DNA from: Bacillus sp. ZZV12-4809
Lineage (GTDB): Bacteria; Bacillota; Bacilli; Bacillales; Cytobacillaceae
Direction of reading: 5' to 3'
DNA: 64,000 nt
NCBI RefSeq assembly: GCF_009849585.1
Contig: NZ_VCRN01000020.1
Coordinates: 19,029-83,028, forward strand
The notes under the pieces were generated by a model that saw only the letters and a list, made by a program, of their open reading frames with translations, had not been told where the DNA came from and searched no databases. Below, in pieces: positions 35,114-43,380 of this stretch. Position 1 is the first letter of the stretch. Each line of letters starts with the position of its first letter. The position numbers and the translations under genes were made by a program.

Positions 35114-36049
35114 TTGTCCTTGTTCAAACAAAAAACAATGATTACGCTGGCCAAACTCCTTGTACCCTTATTCATTTTGCTGTTTGTTATGCTTGAAGCA
35201 AAAGGGATTTTCACTGATTTTAATTGGGCTCTCCTTGAGCTATATGTTGACCGGCTAACGGTGCGCAAAATATTTTTGATCCTTCTATTAGGGCTCGTTG
35301 CCCTTTTTCCAATGTATTTTTATGATGAAATATTGCAAAGGCTTTTCAGAATTAGAGTTCCTAAAAAAAAGCTTTTATTTTATTCACTATCTGCAAACGC
35401 ATTCTCTAACTTTATCGGACTGGGAGGTGTGGCAGGAGCTACACTCAGGTCCTATTTTTATAAAGATTACCTGACAGGCAGTACACCCTATATAAAAGTA
35501 ATTGCCAAGCTGTCACTGTTTTACCTAACAGGCTTGTCCATATTATCATGGGTCGTTTTATTTACCGATTTACATTTATACGATGACGTAAAACTAATAA
35601 AATTCGCAGTATGGGCTGTCGCTGCTTACACACCGCTGCTGCTTGGCGTCTACTTCTTTAAGCCGTCTTTTTGGAATACGAAGCACATCAAAAAGGGGTT
35701 TGCAGGGGAACTTCTGACGGTTTCATTGCTGGAGTGGCTATTTATTATCATATGTATCTGGGGAATCGCCAGAGCCCTGGAAGTATCGATTCCATTTTTG
35801 GTTTTATTCCCGATTGTCATCATCTCTGCTTGTGCTGGAATTGCAAGTATGATCCCCGGGGGAATAGGATCCTTTGACTTTGTATTTTTGATAGGGCTGG
35901 AATCTCAGGGAGTCCCATCAGAACTGGGTCTTCTAATTCTCATGTTCTACCGGCTCAGCTATTATATCGTTCCAGTGTTTATCGGCACGCCGTTTATCAT
36001 GAATCAGTTTTGGAATAACGGGATGCTAAAGAACAGCTTTAAACTATAA
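35114..36049 (+). CDS. Lysylphosphatidylglycerol synthase transmembrane-domain (flippase-like) protein
   Basis: The 311-aa product has about eight membrane helices and matches the LPG_synthase_TM (UPF0104) family, the lipid-flipping half of MprF. The motif GLGGVAGATLRSYFY and the later SMIPGGIGSFDF are typical. There is no C-terminal aminoacyl-transferase domain, so it cannot make lysyl-phosphatidylglycerol by itself. It may move a lipid or polyprenyl glycolipid. The start is TTG 35114 after ATGGTGGGGTATT. A terminator shared with the DUF1906 gene follows. Confidence 0.85.
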   Translation: MSLFKQKTMITLAKLLVPLFILLFVMLEAKGIFTDFNWALLELYVDRLTVRKIFLILLLGLVALFPMYFYDEILQRLFRIRVPKKKLLFYSLSANAFSNFIGLGGVAGATLRSYFYKDYLTGSTPYIKVIAKLSLFYLTGLSILSWVVLFTDLHLYDDVKLIKFAVWAVAAYTPLLLGVYFFKPSFWNTKHIKKGFAGELLTVSLLEWLFIIICIWGIARALEVSIPFLVLFPIVIISACAGIASMIPGGIGSFDFVFLIGLESQGVPSELGLLILMFYRLSYYIVPVFIGTPFIMNQFWNNGMLKNSFKL

Positions 36050-36075
36050 AAGAGCCTAAAGGGGCTCTTTTTTAT
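36046..36075. terminator. Bidirectional terminator
   Basis: AAAGAGCC / GGCTCTTT followed by T6. Confidence 0.8.
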
Positions 36076-37140
36076 TTACCAAAGAATATCTAAAATGTCT
36101 TTGTTGAATAAGTTTGTATCAATATTGCATGCCTTTGCTTCAATTCCATACTGCCAGCCTGCAATAAGTGAGTTTTCCGGAGCTTCAGGTTTATACTCAG
36201 GTGCCTGTGTCTGGGCGGTGATTCCTTTATTCGGTGCAGCAGTCCATATGAGTGTATTTTCAAGAAGGGGAGAGTTTCCGGCTGCAGCCTGGTCGAAAGC
36301 TTTTCTCAAGGCCTTTTCCTTTTCAAAAACTCCATAAATGCCAGGCTCATAAGGTGATTCCGACATGGCTTGATACCAGCCTTTTATAAAAGAAGCGTCT
36401 ACAGAATAATCAGGCTCGATATCCGCAAAAACTGCGACACCCTCAGGGATTCCCAGCTCCTTTGCCAATTGAACAGCTGCTCTTGCTTCACTCTGTCCAT
36501 TTTCAAGCCCTGTGGCATCATTAAATCGATTCCATATCACAAGTAATTTAATATCATTCTCCTTCAGCAGTTCAGCCTCTTCAGGTGTAATACCTGCTGA
36601 TACGCCTTCTTTTTCACCTAAATAACGTCCCCATACTTTAGGAGATCCAAAGTTTTCACGAACACAAGAAAGCAAGTCGCTTGTAGTGAGACTTGCGGAG
36701 TCTACACCCCAAACGACTTCATCATCTCCAGACTGGCCGTTTCGGTCATTTTCCTTACTCCTTTCGCTGCTGCTGGTTTCCTTTTCATTTCCTTTTTGAC
36801 TGGAGTCCTGATTTTTATCAGCCTTATTTTTTATCGTATTTGTTACATTAACATCCACATTGACTTCAATATCATTCGTCACATTATTATCGATTTGGCT
36901 ATCTTCGCCATTATTTAAATCGTTGTCGATTGAGTTATTAATATTAGCTTTATTGCCTTTGATATTATTTTTTACTTCATTCGAAATATCACTGTCATGG
37001 CTTTTGCTTTGGACATCCGGAATGGTTTCTGATTTTTGCGTCTTTGCATCCTTTGAATCCATTAGCGAAAAAGCAAAGAGAGAAATCATTACGGCAAAAA
37101 ATGCGGTCACAACGAAAGGCAACAGGCCCCGTCTTTCCAT
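36076..37140 (-). CDS. Membrane-anchored DUF1906 (glycoside-hydrolase-like) protein
   Basis: The 354-aa product has a cytoplasmic N-terminus MERRG, one anchor (about residues 6-26), and a long polar linker (about 30-140) rich in Asn, Asp, Lys and Ser with repeated NN/DN/VN steps. The C-terminal domain (about 143-354) resembles DUF1906/Rv2525c-like TIM-barrel domains (VWGVDSASLTTSDLLSCV, WGRYL, LLVIWNRF, VAVFADIEP, WQYGIEAK). Acidic residues in the barrel suggest sugar-chain binding or cutting at the cell wall. The ATG follows AAGGAGGGCTGTGAGAT. It is likely an exported, wall-facing protein; its substrate is unknown. Confidence 0.8.
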   Translation of the reverse strand: MERRGLLPFVVTAFFAVMISLFAFSLMDSKDAKTQKSETIPDVQSKSHDSDISNEVKNNIKGNKANINNSIDNDLNNGEDSQIDNNVTNDIEVNVDVNVTNTIKNKADKNQDSSQKGNEKETSSSERSKENDRNGQSGDDEVVWGVDSASLTTSDLLSCVRENFGSPKVWGRYLGEKEGVSAGITPEEAELLKENDIKLLVIWNRFNDATGLENGQSEARAAVQLAKELGIPEGVAVFADIEPDYSVDASFIKGWYQAMSESPYEPGIYGVFEKEKALRKAFDQAAAGNSPLLENTLIWTAAPNKGITAQTQAPEYKPEAPENSLIAGWQYGIEAKACNIDTNLFNKDILDILW

Positions 37141-37348
37141 ATCTCACAGCCCTCCTTGTCAATTCATGACATCTTATGCGGAGGGCGGAGGGATGGTGAT
37201 TGGCATCAAAAGGGGAGTATTGAATGGTATCTTATTTTAATATAACACTGAAGCAGGTGACCCTCGGGAAATAATTCTTGAGTGTTATAACAGGATAATA
37301 TCAGTAGTTCTATAAAACGAACGGCGATTGGAGAATGTGTAAAAAAGT
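37141..37348 (+). other. Intergenic region before the pncB leader structure
   Basis: No gene or convincing promoter; contains a GC-rich patch GCGGAGGGCGGAGG near 37178. Confidence 0.25.
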
Positions 37349-37503
37349 CCTGAATGGGTAAATATCCGTATATATTCAGGCTGAAAAATTTGCTTAAGGC
37401 TATGAACTTCACTACTATTAAAATAATAGGCAAATTTTTCAGCCATTTAAGTTGAGAAATGTGTGAATAGGGGATATTAAATAGTAAAAGGAAATTTTTC
37501 AGG
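37349..37503 (+). ncRNA. Candidate structured leader of pncB-nadE
   Basis: Two stems are evident: CCTGAAT / ATTCAGG (37349-37380) and a perfect 15-pair stem, GGCTGAAAAATTTGC (37379-37393) with its complement at 37430-37444. The 36-base loop has its own CTATTA / TAATAG hairpin. The 11-mer AAATTTTTCAG recurs at 37492-37502 and could pair with the same left arm instead, 14 bases before the RBS. No riboswitch class is recognised. Confidence 0.5.
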
Positions 37504-37529
37504 ATGTTTTGTCACAGGAGGTTGCGATT

Positions 37530-38987
37530 ATGCACACGGAATTTGCAGATGATAGCATAGCTTTACATACTGATTTGTACCAGATAAATATGGCTCAGAC
37601 TTATTGGGAAGACAAGATACATAATCGAAAAGCGGTCTTTGAAGTTTATTTTAGGAAGCTCCCTTTTGGGAATGGATATGGTGTTTTTGCGGGCCTCGAA
37701 CGGGTAATCGAGTATATTGAGAATTTCAGATTCACCGAAAGTGACCTGCTGTACTTAAAAAACGAGATGCATTATGCTGATGATTTCCTTGATTATCTGA
37801 AAAACATGACTTTTTCAGGAACCCTTAAATCAATGGAAGAAGGAGAGCTTGTCTTCGGCAATGAGCCAATTATGCGTGTAGAAGCTCCGCTGGCAGAAGC
37901 TCAGATCATTGAAACAGCACTATTAAATATAATAAATTACCAAACTTTGATCGCCACAAAAGCCACACGAATAAAAGAAGTCATTGGCGATGGGACAGCA
38001 ATGGAATTTGGCTCCAGAAGGGCTCAGGAAATGGACGCTGCCATCTGGGGAACAAGAGCAGCATACATTGGCGGCTTTGATGCCACATCAAACGTAAGAG
38101 CGGGCAAAAAATTTGGGATTCCAGCTGCAGGAACCCATGCCCATTCTTTTGTACAGGCATATAAGGACGAGTATATTGCTTTTATGAAATACGCCCAGAC
38201 ACATAAAGACTGTGTTTTTCTCGTCGATACGTATGACACGCTCAAATCCGGAGTCCCGAACGCCATTAAAGTGGCACAGGAAATGGGAGATCAAATTAAC
38301 TTTAAAGGCATAAGACTGGATAGCGGGGACTTGGCATATTTGTCCAAAGAAGCAAGAAAAATGCTGGATGCTGCAGGTTTCCCTGATACTAAGATCATCG
38401 CATCGAATGATTTAGATGAATACACCATCATTAACCTTAAAGCACAAGGAGCGAAAATTGATATTTGGGGCATAGGTACGAAATTGATCACGGCTTATGA
38501 GCAGCCTGCATTAGGAGCTGTTTATAAACTCGTCTCAATAGAAGATGAGGACGGCAAGATGGCTGATACAATAAAAATCAGCGGAAATCCGGAAAAAGTG
38601 ACCACCCCCGGCCTGAAGAGAGTGTATCGGATTATCAATAAAGACAACCACAAATCAGAGGGAGACTATATTGCACTCGATCATGAGAATCCTCAAGCAG
38701 AGCCAAGGCTTAAGATGTTCCATCCGGTTCATACGTTTGTAAGCAAATTTGTTACAAATTTCGAAGCGAGAGAACTGCATAAAGTGATTTTTCAGGAAGG
38801 GAAGCTTATCTATAAAGTTCCATCCTTAAAAGAGATGCAGAATTTTGCTAAAGAAAATCTTAATGTCTTATGGGATGAGTACCGCCGTTCTCTAAATCCG
38901 GAGGAATACCCGGTCGACCTGAGCCAGGAGTGCTGGGATAATAAAATGAACATGATCAGCCAGGTAAAACAAAATTTAAAGAACTGA
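37530..38987 (+). CDS. pncB: Nicotinate phosphoribosyltransferase
   Basis: The 485-aa enzyme condenses nicotinate with PRPP, using ATP, to give nicotinate mononucleotide in NAD salvage. The motifs GSRRAQEMDAA (about residues 161-171), GTHAHSFVQAY (His203/His205 region), DTYDT and GIRLDSGDLAYLSK are those of bacterial NAPRTases. ATG 37530 follows CAGGAGGTTGCGATT. An upstream in-frame TTG overlaps this RBS and is not used. It lies 27 bases before nadE, so the two form an operon for making NAD from nicotinate. A structured leader precedes it. Confidence 0.95.
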   Translation: MHTEFADDSIALHTDLYQINMAQTYWEDKIHNRKAVFEVYFRKLPFGNGYGVFAGLERVIEYIENFRFTESDLLYLKNEMHYADDFLDYLKNMTFSGTLKSMEEGELVFGNEPIMRVEAPLAEAQIIETALLNIINYQTLIATKATRIKEVIGDGTAMEFGSRRAQEMDAAIWGTRAAYIGGFDATSNVRAGKKFGIPAAGTHAHSFVQAYKDEYIAFMKYAQTHKDCVFLVDTYDTLKSGVPNAIKVAQEMGDQINFKGIRLDSGDLAYLSKEARKMLDAAGFPDTKIIASNDLDEYTIINLKAQGAKIDIWGIGTKLITAYEQPALGAVYKLVSIEDEDGKMADTIKISGNPEKVTTPGLKRVYRIINKDNHKSEGDYIALDHENPQAEPRLKMFHPVHTFVSKFVTNFEARELHKVIFQEGKLIYKVPSLKEMQNFAKENLNVLWDEYRRSLNPEEYPVDLSQECWDNKMNMISQVKQNLKN

Positions 38988-39014
38988 AGCTTTATGAAGA
39001 GGGAGGAACCTGCA

Positions 39015-39836
39015 ATGAACAGACAAAAAGAAATTATGGAAGCTTTAAATGTAAATCCAGTGATCAACCCAAAAGAAGAAATCCAAAAAAGAATCCAGTT
39101 TTTAAAAGATTACCTTGTCAAAACGAATGCCAAAGGTTATGTACTAGGCATAAGCGGAGGGCAGGATTCCACTCTTGCTGGAAGACTTGCGCAGCTTGCC
39201 GTTGAAGAGCTGCGAAATGAAGGCAAAGAGGCAACTTTCATGGCAGTCCGCCTGCCCTATGGTGTACAGCAGGATGAAGAGGATGCACAGGTGGCGCTCT
39301 CTTTTATCCAGGCTGACCGTGAAGTTGTATTTAACATTAAAAATGCAGTTGATGAGGTAAAAACTGAATATGATCGCATATTACCGGAAGAACCGTTAAA
39401 GGACTATCACAAAGGTAATGTAAAAGCCCGCATGAGAATGATCGCCCAATATGCAATCGGCGGCCAATACGGCTTGCTGGTCATCGGAACAGATCATGCA
39501 GCAGAAGCAGTGACAGGATTCTATACAAAATATGGCGATGGCGGAGCAGATGTCCTGCCATTGGCCGGCCTGACTAAAAGACAGGGAAAGGCTCTTCTAA
39601 AAGAGCTTGGGGCAGAAGAAAGACTTTACTTAAAAGTGCCAACTGCCGATCTTCTCGACCAGAAGCCCGGACAGGCTGATGAAACGGAACTGGGTATTTC
39701 ATATGATGAATTGGATGACTACCTCGAAGGCAAAACAGTAAGCCCGGAAGCCGCAGAAAAAATTGAAAAACGTTACATCGTTTCCGAACATAAGCGCCAG
39801 ATGCCTGCATCCATGCACGATGACTGGTGGAAATAA
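39015..39836 (+). CDS. nadE: Ammonia-dependent NAD synthetase
   Basis: The 273-aa enzyme amidates nicotinic acid adenine dinucleotide with ammonia and ATP. The ATP-pyrophosphatase loop SGGQDS is at residues 47-52. Other matches are [40 protein letters not shown] and the C-terminal [15 protein letters not shown]. There is no glutaminase domain. ATG 39015 follows GGGAGGAACCTGCA. It is coupled to pncB. The intermediate NadD is not in the window. Confidence 0.96.
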   Translation: MNRQKEIMEALNVNPVINPKEEIQKRIQFLKDYLVKTNAKGYVLGISGGQDSTLAGRLAQLAVEELRNEGKEATFMAVRLPYGVQQDEEDAQVALSFIQADREVVFNIKNAVDEVKTEYDRILPEEPLKDYHKGNVKARMRMIAQYAIGGQYGLLVIGTDHAAEAVTGFYTKYGDGGADVLPLAGLTKRQGKALLKELGAEERLYLKVPTADLLDQKPGQADETELGISYDELDDYLEGKTVSPEAAEKIEKRYIVSEHKRQMPASMHDDWWK

Positions 39837-39843
39837 GCCTATG

Positions 39844-39880
39844 CAAAAAGGAAAATCCTCAGGGATTTTCCTTTTACTTT
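39844..39880. terminator. Terminator of pncB-nadE (bidirectional)
   Basis: AAAAGGAAAATCC / GGATTTTCCTTTT with a three-base loop. Confidence 0.8.
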
Positions 39881-40935
39881 TGAGCAAATTTGTTTGAAAC
39901 TTCCTGAAAAAATTTCTCAGGTTCATCCACATTTAAAACAATGCGGCTTGCCTTTCTTTTTATTCCGTACATCAGCTCATATTCTGCCGGCCCCTTCAGC
40001 ACAATCTCGAACAATGGCTTTTCCTGAATAAGATCTGGAACTCTGGCATCAAATATCTCATTCATTTCTTGTCTGCTAAACTTTTCAGGACCATCATAAT
40101 AGCTGATTTCTTTAATATCTTCCAATGGAAGATACATGCTTTTTGAGAACCCTGTCTGGAGCAGCAAATGAGAATCAGAAAGTACGAATGGGGTTAAGCG
40201 GGTGGCGTTTATCTCTGCCAAAAAGTACAAAATGCCATAAATATTAGCCAGTAAGATGAGATAAGCCACAATGGCATTCCACGAATGCAGCCAATAATGA
40301 AGTCCGATGGATTCAATGGCTATCGCATGGATCAGCATAATGTACACAGCATTTACACTTGTTTTTTGATGATAGGTGAAACAATCTCCATTCTTTATAG
40401 ACAGCTTCTTTTTCCATGAAAACAAGGCGTATTTAAACATCACGAGCTCAGTGATTAATACAGTTCCCAACCTATTATTTGGAAAATGCGATTCGGCTGC
40501 CTTCTTAACATTAAAGAGGAATAGAGAATTTATACCGTTTAGCCTCCGGTATTCTTTTAATAGTACAGGCAGCTTGGTAAGTATCTTATAGGCAATAAAC
40601 AGCTCCAGTCCAATAAAAATCGCTTCGGATACAACAATTACATATGGCAGAAAGGCAAACTGCGAAAAATGACTGGAAGGGATAATAAAATAAGCAGCTG
40701 CGTATCCTGCTAAAATAACTGCCCCTACATACTTAAGCGAATACCTTTTGCGAAGGATAAGGAAATACGTTAACAGCGGGACAACAACCAGCAAATCAAA
40801 CAGGGAGCCAACCGCCGCTCCGTCCGGCACCGGACCAAAGAGCGTGGTCCTGTACAGAATGTAGTTGGAAAATAGAATCATAGATAAAAGGACACCAAAC
40901 ACTAGCCACTTTGGCCTTTTCAAAGCATTTGTCAT
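39874..40935 (-). CDS. Membrane protein with C-terminal PH-like region
   Basis: The 353-aa product has about seven hydrophobic helices (within residues 10-130 and 175-250). The C-terminal 100 residues (LSDSHLLLQTGFSKSMYLP, then alternating strands) look like a bacterial PH-type domain. Relatives in Bacillus are often labelled beta-carotene 15,15-monooxygenase by automatic pipelines, for which nothing in this sequence gives support. The ATG follows GAGGTGGATAATT. It is single and divergent to the minisatellite. Function unknown. Confidence 0.65.
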   Translation of the reverse strand: MTNALKRPKWLVFGVLLSMILFSNYILYRTTLFGPVPDGAAVGSLFDLLVVVPLLTYFLILRKRYSLKYVGAVILAGYAAAYFIIPSSHFSQFAFLPYVIVVSEAIFIGLELFIAYKILTKLPVLLKEYRRLNGINSLFLFNVKKAAESHFPNNRLGTVLITELVMFKYALFSWKKKLSIKNGDCFTYHQKTSVNAVYIMLIHAIAIESIGLHYWLHSWNAIVAYLILLANIYGILYFLAEINATRLTPFVLSDSHLLLQTGFSKSMYLPLEDIKEISYYDGPEKFSRQEMNEIFDARVPDLIQEKPLFEIVLKGPAEYELMYGIKRKASRIVLNVDEPEKFFQEVSNKFAQK

Positions 40936-40989
40936 AATTATCCACCTCGGTTTAATTATAGCTTAAATGAGGGTGGAGTGATATGGAAA

Positions 40990-41935
40990 TCAGGTTGAAT
41001 TAATGCCTGCTTCTGACTCTAAATGAAGCGAGGCGCCATTTTATGCCTTAACATTGGGCAACTTCGGACACTGAATGCAGCAGGTCGCTGTTTTGTGTCA
41101 GAACCTCGGGCTACTTTGGACACAAAATGACTCAGGGTCCCGTTTTGTGTCAGAACCTCGGGCTACTTTGGACACAAAATGCCTAGGGGCCCCGTTTTGT
41201 GTCAGAACCTCGGGCCACTTTGGACACAAAATGACTCAGAGCGCCGTTTTGTGTCAGAACCCTAGGTAACTTCTGACACAAAAGACCTCGGGGCCCCGTA
41301 TTGCGTCTGAACCTTGGGTAACTTCTGACACAAAAGACCTCGGGGCCCCGTTTTGTGTCAGAACCTCGGGCTACTTTGGACACAAAATGACTCAGAGCGC
41401 CGTTTTGTGTCAGAACCTCGGGCCACTTTGGACACAAAATGACTCAGAGCGCCGTTTTGTGTCAGAACCCTAGGTAACTTCTGACACAAAAGACCTCGGG
41501 GCCCCGTTTTGCGTCTGAACCTTGGGTAACTTCTGACACAAAAGACCTCGGGGCCCCGTTTTGTGTCAGAACCTCGGGCTACTTTGGACACAAAATGCCT
41601 AGGGGCCCCGTTTTGTGTCAGAACCTCGGGCCACTTTGGACACAAAATGACTCAGAGCGCCGTTTTGTGTCAGAACCCTAGGTAACTTCTGACACAAAAT
41701 GCCTCGGGGCCCCGTTTTGTGTCAGAACCCTAGGTAACTTCTGACACAAAATGACTCGTAGCCCCGTTTTGTGTCTGAACATTGGGCAACTTCGGACTCT
41801 AAATGCGGCAGATGGCTAGTTTGTGTTTGAACCTCGGCACACTTTTAACTCAAAATGAAGCAGATCGCAGATTTGTGTCAGAACCCAGTCCAACATAAGA
41901 CTACGAGTACCAGTTTGCGGCTTCACGTCAGAACC
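40990..41935. repeat. 52-bp tandem repeat array with a 208-bp higher-order period
   Basis: TTTTGTGTC-type anchors recur exactly every 52 bases at 41091, 41143, 41195, 41247, 41299, 41351, 41403, 41455, 41507, 41559, 41611, 41663, 41715 and 41767, with decayed copies on both flanks (41039, 41819, 41871). Each unit holds an inverted repeat TTTTGTGTC / GACACAAAA. Unit types recur every four units: the copies at 41195, 41403 and 41611 are the same. The unit length is not a multiple of three, so it is not a protein repeat. Confidence 0.95.
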
Positions 41936-42111
41936 AAAGCCATCTTAATACTCAAACATACACCTCTTTACGGTATTGTGTATAACCGCACACACGTTAA
42001 ACCGATTCACTGGAATTGTTTTCGCATCAAAAACATACACTATGAAATTCTTACATTCCGCCCCAACAATTACCTGTTTAATAGAACAGGAGTTTCTGAT
42101 TAAATATAAAT
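41936..42111 (+). other. Leader of the LysM-CAP gene
   Basis: No gene. CATACACTA (near 42036) fits a sigma-K-like -10, but no matching -35 is present at the right spacing. The RBS of the next gene is weak. Confidence 0.25.
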
Positions 42112-42738
42112 ATGAAAACACTATCAAAACTTTCATTCATTTTAATGTTGTCTGTCGCACTTGTCTTTGGATTCAATTTCGATGCAAAAGCATCAACAGT
42201 ACATACGGTTCAGTCAGGGGATACGATGTGGAAGATTGCCATGAAGTATCAGGTTGGGGTTCCTGAAATCATCAATGCCAATGGGCAGATTTCAAATCCG
42301 AACTTCATCTATCCAGGGCAAAAGGTGAATATCCCTACTCTTTCAAAAGCCACAACAGGTGTTGAAGAGCAGGTGGTTCAGCTTGTTAACCAGGAAAGAG
42401 CAAAGTACGGATTAAAGCCGCTTAAATCAAATTGGGAGCTTGCGAGAGTAGCAAGATACAAATCTCAGGATATGATTAATAAGAGATATTTTGATCATAA
42501 CTCTCCTACATACGGAAGCCCGTTTGATATGATGAGGAGCTTTGGAATTACATACAGAACTGCTGGAGAAAACATTGCTGCAGGTCAAAAAACACCTCAG
42601 GAAGTTGTAACGGCATGGATGAACAGCGAAGGTCACCGCAAGAACATCCTTTCCGCCAATTTCACAGAAATCGGTGTGGGATATGCACAGGGCGGAAGTT
42701 ATGGCCACTATTGGACACAGATGTTTATAGGGAGGTAA
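42112..42738 (+). CDS. Secreted LysM-CAP (SCP/YkwD-like) protein
   Basis: The 208-aa precursor has a signal peptide (residues 1-28, cleavage after AKA). A LysM domain follows (about 30-75; HTVQSGDTMWKIAMKYQVG, NPNFIYPGQKVNIP), which binds peptidoglycan. The CAP domain is at about 85-208 (NQERAKYGLKPL, YFDHNSPTYGSPFD, AGENIAAGQ, EGHRKNIL, YWTQMF). The arrangement resembles SafA/YkwD-type wall or spore-coat proteins. There is no good Shine-Dalgarno next to the ATG (AGGAG lies about 20 bases away), so initiation may be weak. It is a close relative of the frameshifted lipoprotein at 1594-2450. Confidence 0.9.
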   Translation: MKTLSKLSFILMLSVALVFGFNFDAKASTVHTVQSGDTMWKIAMKYQVGVPEIINANGQISNPNFIYPGQKVNIPTLSKATTGVEEQVVQLVNQERAKYGLKPLKSNWELARVARYKSQDMINKRYFDHNSPTYGSPFDMMRSFGITYRTAGENIAAGQKTPQEVVTAWMNSEGHRKNILSANFTEIGVGYAQGGSYGHYWTQMFIGR

Positions 42739-42740
42739 AT

Positions 42741-42779
42741 AATAAAGCACCGGAAGAATATCCGGTGCTTTTTTGTGCA
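42741..42779. terminator. Bidirectional terminator (LysM-CAP / cupredoxin)
   Basis: AAAGCACCGGA / TCCGGTGCTTT followed by T6. Confidence 0.85.
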
Positions 42780-43232
42780 TTAATCTACCACAATATAAGC
42801 AATCATAGGCCCGCTATTATCCTTATCCGGATGAGTAAGGCAAATCAGCCGGTATATACCTTTTTTATCAAATTGAAGTGGGACTACTGTTTCCTCAGCT
42901 TTCTTTACAACACCCTTGATATCAGTTCCTTCGATAATATAAGGGTGCTCCATTCCATTGACTCCCCAAATTTTCAGGTTTACCTTTTCACCTTTCTTGA
43001 GAAAAATGGTTCCCGGATCCCAGCGGTAGGCTTCAATTTCCTTTCCATCAGGTAGCTTGGCTTTAAATTCTCCTGTCACCATATGAATTTCCCGGACTTT
43101 TTCAGTTTCATTCTGGTTGAATACCGTCATACTGTCAGACTTTGAAAAATACCATACAGATGCAGAAACAATGACTGAAAATATGATGACAAATGCAATG
43201 ATGCTTCGTTTCTTTAATACAAGAAAAGGCAT
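42780..43232 (-). CDS. Membrane-anchored cupredoxin-like protein
   Basis: From ATG 43232 the product is 150 aa, with an N-terminal anchor (about residues 9-29) and a beta-sandwich domain. Four residues sit where type 1 copper ligands are expected: His96 (MEHPY), Cys131, His134 (CLTHP) and Met143 (GPM). There is only one cysteine, so a CuA centre is ruled out. The likely role is electron transfer or copper handling outside the membrane. I prefer ATG 43232 (seven bases after AAGGAG); the upstream ATG 43238 lies against the RBS. It is a single gene. Confidence 0.75.
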   Translation of the reverse strand: MPFLVLKKRSIIAFVIIFSVIVSASVWYFSKSDSMTVFNQNETEKVREIHMVTGEFKAKLPDGKEIEAYRWDPGTIFLKKGEKVNLKIWGVNGMEHPYIIEGTDIKGVVKKAEETVVPLQFDKKGIYRLICLTHPDKDNSGPMIAYIVVD

Positions 43233-43380
43233 GCTCATGCTCCTTCCAAAAATAGTTGTCCATATATAGATATGCAGGAAGGGCATCATAACTTGTCTAC
43301 TATTTGAAGGATTTTTCCGATTTATTCTTTACAGCTGCTGAAATATTATTTCATAATAGATTAAAAAAGGATGTGGCAGC

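Noticed and set aside
39874..40935. Carotene oxygenase function often attached to this family
   Set aside because: No carotenoid oxygenase histidines or propeller pattern; the protein is mainly membrane helices.
41183..41645. Repetitive open frames within the 52-bp array
   Set aside because: Unit length is not a multiple of three and there is no RBS; the frames result from few stop codons in the repeat.
40990..41935. CRISPR array
   Set aside because: Units are contiguous with no unique spacers, vary by internal type, and no cas genes are nearby.
42780..43232. CuA-type cytochrome oxidase subunit II
   Set aside because: Only one cysteine is present in the copper loop, so a CuA centre cannot form.
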